Shown here: in pieces, positions 22,890 through 35,600 of the stretch
Numbering within the stretch: the stretch's first letter is position 1
How the letters are laid out: every line of letters begins with the position of its first letter
Assembly (NCBI GenBank): GCA_030159075.1
Contig: BROG01000134.1
Span: 1,064,501-1,128,500, forward strand
Direction of reading: 5' to 3'
DNA from: Atrina japonica
Taxonomy: Eukaryota; Mollusca; Bivalvia; Pterioida; Pinnidae
DNA: 64,000 bases
Translations under genes and position numbers: made by a program
Notes under the pieces: model-generated
The model's input: only the letters and a program-made list of their open reading frames with translations
What the model was told of the DNA's origin: nothing
Database searches by the model: none

Positions 22890-24035
22890 TTCCAAATTTT
22901 GTTTTAGATATAATTTTATTGAAATACATTGAACTGAGTGTATTTGAGTAGAATTTCGTTGAATTGAGTGTCTTGCTTGACCATTTAAATCAATATATAA
23001 GTTGTGAAAACTGGCAACGCCTTTCTAGTGCGATTCTATAATACTAGGAGTCTATATATCGCGCTGGTCAGGCCAGTTTTATTCGTTAATAGAAGTCTAT
23101 GTATGAACCTATAATATGTTGCTGATACAAAATATTGCATTAAACAATAGCCTGTAATATAATCTTAAAAACAACTGTCATTCAACATAAGGCATTCCAA
23201 TATACAAAATGTTGATGAAAATTGTCAATTCCGTTGGAAACTTTAATGACCATCTTACAATAAATGCTATCATAACTTTATCTCATATCTGTTGACACAT
23301 ATGTGGTATAACAGTTCATGATTTAAAACATGATTCAGTATACGTCAATTCTGTGATCAAGTGATATCAATCATTTAATTAAAGCATCACATATAATGTC
23401 GTGAACTAATTGAAATGCAAACATACTATATAGATATATTATTTGTTTCAAGTATCAAAAATTACACCCTCTGGTTTGTTTTATGCAATACCACTCAATT
23501 CATATACCTTACACGTAGGCTACTACAGTTGGTCAGAATGTAAATTGTGGTCTGTTTTAGTATATTCCATCTTATGAGGACAAAACCTACATGGTCCTTT
23601 AAAAGTAACCTAAGATAATTTCATATAAATATCAGACTTCTAAATACCAACGTATCATGCTAATTAAGTATGTAACTGTTCTATATGAAGGAAACCTTAC
23701 CTACTGACTGTAATGTATTTCAAATATCCCGCGACCTAGCTTCACAATTTATTTCAAATGCTAGTTAAAGAGTGTATGTTTTGTAAACAGATGATATGAT
23801 CAAGTGTAAATACTTGACTTTCGAGTGGAGTGTGCTTATTATATCACCAAGGTCAAAATACATGAAACCGGGTCAAAATACAATGATATCACACAAAAGA
23901 CGGTATTATATTTCATAGACTCTTAACTGAACATTCGCAATCACCTCACATTTCTTTAGGAGAGTTGAATCTCCTTTCCTTTCGATTATATCGTTTGTGA
24001 AATTACTCTGGCTGGCAAAACATATCTCTTATTAT
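22890..24035. other. No gene or recognisable element seen
   Basis: AT-rich sequence with no long frame, repeat or splice pattern that I can support. Confidence 0.5.
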
Positions 24036-24039
24036 GAAT

Positions 24040-24215
24040 GTACAGATATTTGACGGTGGACTCACAGTGGTTGTGACCGGTAAACAATCGATGTTTTTCC
24101 TCCATGGCACCTGATCCCATCTCTAGATTACCAGAGGTCCATGTTTGTCCATTATTCACAAGAGTTGTATATTGTATCCTGAACATCTCGATTGATACTT
24201 TGGTATCTGTGATTT
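24040..24215 (+). mobile_element. 3'-end fragment of the RT family (tail T2)
   Basis: Shares GACGGTGGACTCACAGTGG, the CCATGGCACCTGATCCCATC block and an ACTTTGGTATCTGTGA end with the other T2 tails. 5' truncated, no open frame. Confidence 0.65.
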
Positions 24216-24584
24216 ATATATATGTTTTTTGATTTATTTGGTTTTGAAATGCTGAACTAAATAGCACACAATCATACTATTCTATTTCTACACTTGATGT
24301 TTAGTATTTTCGTCGGAATTCGAGTAAAGAGAACTTGGGCCACATTAAACAACGTACTTTAATGTGCAATCCAGAGGTGTCCTTTGTATGTTAAAAGTAT
24401 GTCATTATACACTGAATACATCTATGTTATTGTAGATGTCTATAAATGTGTTCTCAGAGGAAATAATTTGTAATGGATTTTGTTTTATGTTGTTGAACGA
24501 ATCACGAATATAAGATAGTATTCTGGTGTATGACCATATACAGTGACTTACTTTCACCAATCAGGTCTAAACTAACAGCATTTT

Positions 24585-24720
24585 ACACAGCTTGACCTCT
24601 TAACTGAACTCGAGAGGTTTCCATGTAACATTTGTGACGGGTGGGACATGCTAACAGGGGATGTTGACTCCTTCCGGACACCTGGTTCCATCCCGATTTG
24701 GATTTGCATTTTTTCGAGTG
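24585..24720 (+). mobile_element. 3'-end fragment of the RT family (tail T1)
   Basis: Contains the cysteine-motif region, but the second Cys has become Trp (CDGW) and the frame runs on past the usual end. Directly followed by a longer RT copy. Confidence 0.6.
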
Positions 24721-24767
24721 GCAATACTGTACAAATGCTTATTCCAGAAGCGGTGTAAATATGATGT

Positions 24768-25990
24768 GGATATCTAAAAATTCTAAACAACTTTTAGAAA
24801 ATTTAAAGACAAACTTTTTTCGCAAATTCACAGTATCAAAATATACGACTTTACTACTCTTTATAAAACAATTCCACATAAAATATTAAAGGTAGACTTT
24901 TTAGTATCATCGACAACTGTTTCTCACTAAAGGCTGTACCCGAAAATCTAAATATCTATCTAGCCATTGCATATCACGATACTTACTTTGTCCAACACCA
25001 CTCTAATTCTACACATAAATACAATGAAGTTGATATAAAAAGATTCTGGAATTTCTAATAGACAATGTATTTATAATGTTCGGAGACGTGGTATTTCAAC
25101 AAACCGTCGGCATTCCTATGGGAACCAATTTGTGCCTTTTTATTAGCTGACCTATTCCATTTTTTCACACGAAACAGACTTCAATTAGAAAGAAGAAAAA
25201 GCTAGCGGTGTCCTTGACATTAAGATATATCGACGACGTTTTGTCAACTAGTAATGACAATTTTCATACATATGTCAATGCGATATATCCCAGCGAACTA
25301 GAAATTAAAGATACAACAGAATCAAGCAAACACGCTTAATGCTTTTTACATACTATAGACACAGACGGGAAATTAATAACTAGTCTTTACGACGGACGTG
25401 ACTATTTCGGCTTTCTCATGTATGTAGTAATATCCTACAATCACCTGCTTATGGCGCTTATATTTCATAAATGATCCGATATGTCAGGGCGTGTTCAAAA
25501 TATGAGCATTTCATATACAAAGGTAAACTACTAACTGACAAATTATTGACACAGGGGTATCGAAAACCGCGTTTGATGTCAACGTTCCGCACATTTTACG
25601 GTCGATATGATAGTCTTATTTGCGATTTCTTTCACTAAGGGAAATGATGAGTTGCCTGAGACGGCTGTACCAATTGTGACGTGGATTCGTTCCTCACTCA
25701 TTTCATTTGGATTTGACTGTGGACTCACGGCGGGTGTGACCGATCAACAGGAGATGCTTACTCCTCCATGGCACCTGATCCCACCTCTTGATTTCCAGAG
25801 GTCCGTATTTGCCCCATTTTTACCAGAATTGTATCTATATACTGGACATCCTAAAGATTTCTACTTTGGTATCTTAACTGGGATTTTTTATTTTCTTCAT
25901 GTTGCGACCATTTTATATATAGTTTGTTGTACCATTATTCTGAGGGACTTCGAGATTAAAATTTCTATCGGTACCTCTTCATTATATTTA
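24768..25990 (+). pseudogene. Reverse-transcriptase retroelement pseudogene
   Basis: Blocks in order: TFFAN-like start, VFQQTVGIPMGTN (RT motif), LRYIDDVLSTSNDNFHTYV (catalytic YIDD intact), PSELEIKDTTESSKHA, and at 25640-25985 the T2 tail frame (ETAVPIVTWIRSS, FDCGLTAGVTDQQEMLTP). Frames are broken by several indels, so it is inactive. It lies between genes A and B. Confidence 0.78.
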
Positions 25991-25999
25991 TAACAAAAT

Positions 26000-27911
26000 G
26001 ATTCATGTGTTGTTTCAAATAATGAAATGACGATGTAACAGTATTGGTTTCCGAAGTCCTTGTTTTTGTTCACATGTTGAGTGCATAACTTCCGCCAGTA
26101 CAAAAGAACCCTGGTAAGAGATTAACAAATACTTCCTTTGATGTAGTTTATGACGATTGTTCTGCCTTAAGTGTAGTATGTGTATGTCGTTCTAACTAAC
26201 ATGTATGTATTAATTCTATAATCAAGAGAAGGAAGGTATCGATTATGTATTCATTAACTAATGGCCTACATCTACGGCTTGGTATTTCAATTACATGAAA
26301 ACATGTTATGGTTACACATTTGTATTACATCCTAACAAGACAATGTCATTTATATGGAGACGTCAATGGCTATGGATGTCTCAAATGTCAAACTTTGCTG
26401 TCGACTATTAATGCAGTGGACATTATTTACCGTGAAATTCCTGTCTGTGACATAGGGACTAAGTTATAAGCGTCATCCGAGAGAATGAGAAGAATGGTCA
26501 CAACCTTTTTGAAGTCTTTTATATGACACCGGAATAGAAGCCGGGCAATTACGCTTAAGAACTAAGAGCTTCATCTGTTATAATTAGCCAGATTGATTTA
26601 ACTAATTTGTGATATCACCTTTATATGATACCAGCACCGTAGATCTATGCTGTAGAATATAGAGTGATTTGTGTATTTTTCCCTTTCGACAATCAAAATT
26701 ACTACAGGTGAAAAACCAGAAATATATACTTGTGATTTACAATTTTTACAATGCATTTCTCAAATGTGCTGATCATAATGAGTTAAGTTTTCTCAAAAAG
26801 GTTTATCTCTTTCAATACATATGCTGGTCACCTGTCATGAAAACAAACGCTCTACCTGTTACAAAAATGCTTACACATAACTTTGATTTTCACCTAGTTG
26901 TCCTTCTTGCAAGATGGATGCCCTGCATTAGGACCAAATGCATTCTACCTTTGAATTACCCATGAAGTACGATAGAAGATATAACAGAAGTCGTTAAAGA
27001 TTTTATTATAATTTAATTTAATTCTCCTTTTTGAAGCTATAATTATATTTATCTAAATGATGTTCATTGAAATACATGTATTCATTTTCAATAAATGTTT
27101 GTATTGAAAACTAGGTAGGCCTATTCAGAAAAATTAGTGTCAAAATAAAATTAAAACCCTAATTTTGACTATCTATATTTTGCTGACATATTTCCATTCA
27201 TATGGAGTTCTATATCAAATATCTACCTATGAGCATATTTGTTTAACTTTGTTGACGCTTTGATTAATATATTCAGAGAACTTCCAAATATTGGAGAAAT
27301 ATATCAATCTCATCAATAAAGCGTATGATAAATGCTTATAGCCAGTACAAGCTGCCCATAAAAATTTTGAATTTGCCACTTGGACTGGTTTTAACACATT
27401 TCGATCCACCCAAATGCAATTATATAATGTTGATAGGAGTAAAGAACATGATATTCTTTCTATCCCTGTTTCTGCCGCAACCACAATGAATCCCTCATTT
27501 GAAGTAAGAACATTTACTTGACGAAACACAGCAAATGAATCATTTATAATTTTAAACAAAATAAACATGCACATTTCCATTTTGATAGAAACATTTTACA
27601 TATTTTTGTCATATAATATAGGACCTCTGACATACAATGGGAGATGAAAGGAATTATTGGTCCGTTTGGTACTGTACATCATAATTTTTCACAAGCAAAA
27701 TCATTTTATGGTTCTTTATGACTAAACGGATACAATCATCTAGATAAATTGCAAAATGAAAATGATTGTTTTTCTTTTTGAAAACTATGTGAATAAATAT
27801 CAATGGAAGAAACTTGGCACTTCCGGAAATGAAGGCTGAAAGAACTTATATTCATATCTCATATCAGAATCAGGTATTCCCAAGCAAGCATTACATTATG
27901 TACAATTGTTT
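26000..27911. other. 3' flank of gene B, no other gene seen
   Basis: No supported frames. The first few dozen bases below the gene B stop still match the corresponding flank of gene A (ATTACATTA-GTACAA block), marking the end of the duplicated segment. A minus-strand AATAAA lies near 27003-27008, about 900 bases past the stop; its use is uncertain. Confidence 0.45.
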
Positions 27912-28018
27912 TTATAAAAGATGGAATGTAAAATAAAGCATAAACAATGTCACAATTAAGGAATTTTTTGGTAGACTTGATCCGCTGAATCCGGTTGATT
28001 CCGTGGCCGTTTTAACAT
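27912..28018 (-). CDS. Gene B last coding exon: GPI-anchor-type tail and stop
   Basis: Acceptor TTTTTTACAG, phase 1. It reads DVKTATESTGFSGSS, a short LPKN spacer, then SLIVTLFMLYFTFHLL and TAA. Small residues before a terminal hydrophobic stretch suggest GPI attachment near the SGSS site. It lines up codon for codon with gene A exon 1293-1399. Confidence 0.82.
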
Positions 28019-29567
28019 CTGTAAAAAAAGAGCACGGCTATAATGGATGTCTGCAATAATAATGAAAATTGATATGCTATACAGAATTATCGACAGAGAC
28101 AAATGATAAATAAAATGCTAATTATTCACTGCATTAAACAGATATTAGATGTGTTTTCTAAAAAAATCATTATTCGATATTTATTACTTAGATTTATGTG
28201 CAATAATAAATAGAGATATAGACAAACATACAAATTCTTATATACTATATACACTTTGTCAAAATAAGGTCAGGTGCAGTGTCGTATGCTAATACAAATA
28301 CAGAGGTCAAATTGAACTTATCATTTGCAAACAAACATAGGGATTCGCTCACATTTTCATTCAACGATCAAAATTATTTACAATCTGAATTTGGCCTAAT
28401 TTGTCACAGAATGTGCTTAGCCTAGCGTTTAAGGCAAGATATAAAACATCTCAGATACCAAAGTATACTTTAGGATGCCCAGGACACAATATTGATTTTC
28501 GCCTGAAGCGGAAAACAGTCGAGACAGTAGTCTGGTAGTTCTTAGCCCAATCAAAAAAGAAACAGAGAAAATATTCCATTTCAAATGTGAACATTTCCAG
28601 TACAATTATTATGTGGAAGAAATATAAATTGGAAGATTACCCTTTTGGATCAATTGATATAATTGTAGACTACCAGAGGTTATCACCAGACCTGCAGTCT
28701 ATTTTGTTTTAATTAAGATTCAATGTTGTTTTTTTTGTTATTTGTGTTTTAAATTTTCCAATATTAACTGACATTTTGTGTATGAGTAATTCTGAAGAGT
28801 GTTATTCAACTGGCAACATTTTATGACCATTCATGTACAGAAATCTAAGCATCTATAAATGATTTTATTTTTCCTTAATATAAACAAGTTATGTATCTTC
28901 CCAGAACTTTTCAAAATCATCTTCTTCTAGCAGCTTCAATAAAACCATTAAAGATGCCATTTTGAGGTAAAAAAAAAAAACCTTAAAACTGTAAAAATAA
29001 GATTCGGTTACTAACCATAGTACGTTTTACACTGACCGCTTATTTAATTCAATTTCAAACAAACATGCCTAAGAAATGTACGAAAAAAAAATTGTATTTA
29101 AGACTGCGACTACTGATCATCAAAAACTATTGTCGCTGTATAAATCCGTAATTTTAATCTTTTCAACTTAAAAGAAAACAGCATCAAATGGATCTATGGA
29201 TAAAATGATTCGGTAAGTCTGTCAATCAAACATAAAAATTAAATCTCTCGTTTTTCATACCTGCCTTTCTTTGTTTTAAGTACTTTTGATAATCAAATGG
29301 ACAGACTATTATTATGTGACACCAAAGTCTACATTAGCATGATATACCTGCTCTCGGTGGTTTTGACGTCGTTATCTGTACTGTCTTGGTTCTTGATGTA
29401 GTGGTTGCTTTTGGAACCATTTTTACTGTTGATGTACCTTTTGATGTTGTAGGAATTTTTGTTATCTTTGTTGTTGTTGTCGTTACTGTTGTTGTAGATA
29501 ACGATGATGACTTTGTTCTTGCAGTTGTCATTTTGACTACTACAGATGTTCTTTCTGTTGTTGCCGC

Positions 29568-29619
<52 letters not shown>

Positions 29620-32600
29620 GACATAGGTTTTTGCGAACTCGTCGTTGGTGGCAAAGGAACACTACCTTTGAAAAAAATAAACACATGTCCAAAAATAATT
29701 AGTCTTAATATACAAACCACGCACAAATTGTTTCAGTTTCAGGACTTAACATCATTTTATTATCAATCTATTCAGGGAGTACAAAATATTATCGTTCCCA
29801 ATAAAGTACGAAATTCTCACAATTTTGCATATTTAGGAAATAAAAATTTGTCACTATGTATTTTTTCTTTCAATAAATAATAATAAAATGCAAATTTTAT
29901 CGTGAATCTGAGCAATAAATGCACTGTAGTAAATTGAAACTCTAGTTGAAATTAACGATGTTTCATATGAAAATTAAATTAAGAAAGGTTCGCGTTGACT
30001 GAACATGAATGTCTTTGCTGGTTCACTAATGTATAAACAATTGACAACCAAACTGCTCTCTAGTTTCAGTGTGACATTCGAGCCGCTGGCTGTGGATTGG
30101 TCTAAGTATAACATAAGCAATTGACAACCAAACTGCTCTCTAGTTTCAGTGTGACAGCCGCTGGCTGTGGATTGGTCTAAGTATAACATAAGCAATTGAC
30201 AACCAAACTGCTCTCTAGTTTCAGTGTGACAGCCGCTGGCTGTGGATTAGTTTGACATAAACAGTTGATACTCGTTGTGAACTCTTGCGGGAGGGGAAAG
30301 CAAAATGTCCATGGTTATATTGACAGTTTGTAGAAATACTTTGGCCCAATATAAAGGGTGGTTTTGATAACTTTTCCAGTTGTTCTTCATTAGTATTTTT
30401 AGTTCCAGATGAAACTCTGAAAAACAGGTAACTTGTCACGGTAGATGTGGCACGGTATTGAATCCTCCCTGCAGCGAGATGGATCACAATCATGGGTAAA
30501 AATTTGTTACACATCATATATATCTAGTAACGCTTTCATATAGGTGAAAAATATTTCTGGGGTGTAAAACAACAATTAAACAAACAAAAAGCAGCTGGCA
30601 CTCACTTTTGATTTCAGTTATTCCACTTGTTTTTCCATATTTATTCTCAGCAATACATTCATAACTTCCAAAAACATCTGGTTCGATTTTTTTTATTATC
30701 ATTCTAGCAGTAGCCGCATTGTCCGCGTTTTGAACGACTTCTAACATATGTTCAAACGTAGCATTTTTACTGTTTATTTTATTCCACATTACTTTAGGTC
30801 GAGGAATTCCGACCGCCTTACAATTAATAGAAACAGATGATCCGATCGCCACGGCAATTCCTTCTGTGTTTACAGAAACCTCTGGTGGATCTACAAAATT
30901 ACGGAAAGATTTATGTCAATTTTATTTATGTGCGTACAATCCAAATTACGATATTTCAAAAAAAACAAAGCAAATTGTGATACAGTAAATATGTGAAGCA
31001 ACGAATATGTGAAATAATATAAAAATTCTCCAATATCGAAGTATCAATCATTAGGATGTCCAGGATATAGATACAAATCTGGTAAAAATGGACAAACACT
31101 GACCTCTGGAAAACAAGAGGTGAGACCAGGTGCCATGGAGGAGTGAGCATCCCCTGTCGACCGGTCACACCCGCAGTGAGTCCACAGTCAAGCCCAAATG
31201 AAATACGTGAGGAACGAATCTTCGTCAAAATTGGTACAGCCGTCTCAACAACCGCCAACGAAAAGGCAACTCAACATTTACCTTATTGAAACGGAGTAAT
31301 CGCAAACAAGACTGTTATACCGACCGTAAAATTTGCGGAACGTTGACATCAAACGCGGTTTTCGATATCCCTTTGTCAATAATTTGTCAGTGAGTAGTTT
31401 ACATCTGTATATGAAATGTTCATATGTTGAACACGCCCTAGCATATTGGATCATTTGTGAAATATGAACTCCATATGCGGGTGACTGTGTCATATTACTA
31501 CTTAAATGTAGAAAGCCGAAATCGTCGCGTTCGTCGTGTAGCTTAGTTGCCTTTTCACGTCTTATCTAGAATAGTACGTCAAATGTCTAAATATGAAGCG
31601 TGTGTTGAGCTTGATTCTTTTGTGTCATTATTTTTTGTCATTATTAATTGACAAAACGCCGTCGATATATCTAAATGTCAAATTAAAGGACACCACTATC
31701 TTTTTCTTCTTTTGATTCAGCAGTTTCTGACTGATGCCTTCTTCGTATGAATAAAGAAACAGGTCGGCTAATAAAGGGGCACAATTGGTTCCCATAGGAA
31801 TGCTGACAGTTTTGTTGAAAGACCACGTCTCTAAACATTATAAAATATATTGTCTATTAGAAATTCCACCATCTTTTTTAATAAATAATGAACATGAGAA
31901 GTAACGAACATGTGAAATAACGAACATGTGATGACTTACCCGTTTTAACAAAAATTAAATATATATGATATGTAGATACTTATGTATATATGGGTCACTT
32001 GTATATGATCGATCGATATACTAGGATCATTTTACATGTTTTTATTTGAAATTCTACATCGACTAGCAGATTAGTCAAATTTGTGAATTTCATGAGAAAT
32101 GAGGTCGTCCGATTTGATTTGGCCACATAAGCGAAACTATTAACTTGGGGTTATTCTTATGATATATAGAAATCATTTAAAATATAATGTTACTTCACAT
32201 TCACAAGCAAAACACATGACAACAGAGTGATGTTACACTGGATTTAACATGCATATATACCAGGAACCGAATTAACGAGAGACTGATATGAAATTGATTT
32301 ACATTTCGAAATAAAACAATGAAACAAATATAAAAGGGAGATAATTCAAACAGTATTTTCCAAAGAAAAACATTTCAACCTTGTGAAAATGATAATTGAT
32401 ATGATACTCTTTGGACGGGCAAATGTAAAGGCATTGCATAAATGTGCTGCATTGACTCCAAACTGATAAATTTATATTGCTAAGATTACTTTTTATGATC
32501 ATTATTATAGAGAGAATAAAAAACTCACATTCTACCGTTACTTTCATCAATCTGTAACTTTCGTTCGGTCCCAAATTACTCGCAATGCATTTATACGTTC

Positions 32601-35600
32601 CATTCTGATAACGTTTTATATTACTTAAATGTAAATGTTCTCCCGTGCCAACTGAAATAAATGAAATCTGTACAGAATAATATTGAAAGGAAACATCACA
32701 GGATTACATCAAGCGTATAGTCTTTATAAGGAACTCGTCAGCTTTCTTTAGTATCAATGCCATATTTATTTGGCTGATGAACTCGTCACAAGATAAAATC
32801 ACTATCGTAATTAATTTATAATTTGTCTTCTAATTATGTTTTGAAATATTCCCCTAGAGTGATAAATTCCATAAACGTTATTTTAACTTTCTGGTGAAAA
32901 ATGCATAATCATAACATAATTGTTTGAACTTAAATTTTCAAGTGTACTAAGGTGAATTTTTCACCCGTTTCACATGCTTCCTGTTCCTGATAAACTCGTT
33001 TACCTTAGTGAAGTGAACAAAGTCCAAAATTCTAGATATTTACTTCAACAAAAATATTGACCGGTCAATATCGAAATTTTGACTGGCTTGGCATGAAATG
33101 TTGCCCGCTTGCGTCACAGCCCATTACTATTCAGTACTTAAGCAATTGTGATATCAATATGAACGAATGAATCAATGAAGGGTATAACAAAAGATTTATG
33201 GACGGAGTTTTTTGTCAACATACCTTCGGCCTCAGGCAACAGTTTTGTCTTCTGGTTCAACATAACACGTGTAAACCTCACATCCAGTCAACAAATTTAT
33301 AATGTTACGAATAAGCCATTTGAAATTTGTTATATATCAACCAAATACAATAGAATACAACCCACCTTTTGGCGTTACACTATAACTAAGCATAAGGTAC
33401 CATGTTATATTTGGTTTCGGTATTCCTGTGGCATTACAAAATAGATCAACGTCCGTTCCTTCTTGGACCGTTATGTCGGCAGAAGTCCCTTCAATGGAAA
33501 CGATTCCTGTAAATGTGAAAAAAATGAATGTTGTCAAAAGAATATAAAAAATCCCAGATACCAAAGTATAAATTTTTAGGATGTCCAGGATATAAATATT
33601 ATAAACATAATACTAAGGTAAAAATGGACAAACTTCCAGAAACCAAATCCTTCTTGGGATATGGTGCCAAGAACTGTTATTTAATTATTTATACAATTGA
33701 TTGTTTTAACTTTTATATCACATGAGAAACATTGTTTGGCATATATTCACTTGCAACTGATTAAGTCTTACTATTTTTATATGCATAACACACTGGTCCA
33801 GACATTATTTTCACAAAATACAAAGAATTATAATATTTTATGCCCATGCATAGCACTTATTTATTATTGTACAAGTAATAAAAGTAGAAATATTCCAAAT
33901 AAGTTTTGGTAAACGCAGCTAATGTCCCTTTAAAACTATATGTCGTATGAATATAAAGTCGTGAAAGAACATATTTGTGTTTGTTAATCAAAATGTTTGA
34001 AAAGAAAATTGACTATGTACATATCGCTTAAATATTCTATGTTAAAATGTTCTGACGTAAAATTTTAGTGTGACGTAAAAATTGCAAGGGATTTGATGAT
34101 GTCAGATACCTAAATCTAGAACATTAAAACAAAATCTTTGGTGTACCTGTATGTTTCTCTTCTGAATTTTTTTAAAGTAAGTTTATATCTTTTTGTATCA
34201 TATTATCTGATTATTAATCTATTCATAAAAGTATATCATTTGGGTCCAACAGAATGTTAGAAGTTGGGAAGTATGACTTAATATCGGCATAACTACAAAA
34301 TTAAAATTAAATCATGGAATAATTACCGGCATTGTAAAGTGTCATACGGGCATTTGAATCACCCAGGTAGTTTTCCGCACTACAGAGATATGAGGAGTAA
34401 TCACCAGGTACAATATCTGTTATATTGAGATAAGATATCAATGTACTGTTTTCTTTGTTCTCTTTATTCTCAATCCGATACCTCTTGAATTTTTGGCTGA
34501 TAACAATTTTATCTATGTTCTTATACCAAGTTACTGTTGGGATAGGATAACCACTTGTTCGGCATTCCAAAGTGATATTTTCTCCAATTAGCTGTCCTAC
34601 TCTTGAAGGCGCCATGATCTTTGGTTTATCTGTATTGAAAAGTAGCTATATATAAAAATGATGATGGAAAATAAAATCAATTGAGACAAACCTGCCATAT
34701 CACATGTACGTATAACACATAGGGGTTATTCTGTGATTGCAGAATGACAGGGTATCGGTGACTCCCTTGTAAGAAATATAGTTTCACTGTGAGGTGTCAG
34801 TTGATACCCTGTCCGTTTTTGTTCCAAGAGTAACCCTATTATAATGCCTGTACATTTCAAAATGATTAAATAAGTATTTTAATGGCAGAAACGGCTTAAA
34901 ATATTGAGTTATGCTGGCTCGTACCTTTATCTTTGACCAAATTACTTTTTTGAGCATGTCGATGCCCATAAGAATAGTTACCGATTTATCGTTTGGATTT
35001 GATCAGTTCAATATCAATTTATTGACGTATTTGTGATACGATAGATATAATGTTATGTTTCGTATTTGAAAAAAATAATTTAGAATAAGATTAAAAAACC
35101 AACATGAACCCTTGGGTTGACGTTCTAAAGTTCTGTGTGGGTAAACAGTTTATACAATTCCATTACGTAGCGTACAAGTGGAACTGATCATCTTATGCAC
35201 TTTTTGAGACTACATTAGTTGTCCCTGAAGTATTTCCAAAGAAACAGGAATTATACAACAGTAATATAATTTCAACCTGCAATGCATACACTATGAACAT
35301 TATCAATCAGCTGGTCGAAAAGGTTTTATATGATGGTATCATGTGTCGTGAAAATATATCAGCAATTTCAAATCGGTTGAATTTCACCGAAATACACACA
35401 ATTAAGAGAACAAAAATTTAGTAAAATGAATTGTCAATACATCTATTTTAAAAACTTAAACTTATTTTCTGGATTAGATATACTTTTAAAATCACTGTAA
35501 TTTTTAACATATAAAACGCCAAGCAAATAGTTGAAAATAAACTTCATGTCTACTATTATGGTTTGTGAAAGTTTAATACCGCAATAAACATTCTTTATTC

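Noticed and set aside
27227..27580. Minus-strand frame of 117 codons below gene B
   Set aside because: No recognisable domain, low-complexity neighbours, and it lies in the 3' flank; not distinguishable from chance.
29386..29880. Plus-strand frame of 164 codons rich in Val
   Set aside because: It is the opposite strand of gene B's Thr-rich stalk exon (ACA/ACT read backwards as TGT/GTT-type codons).
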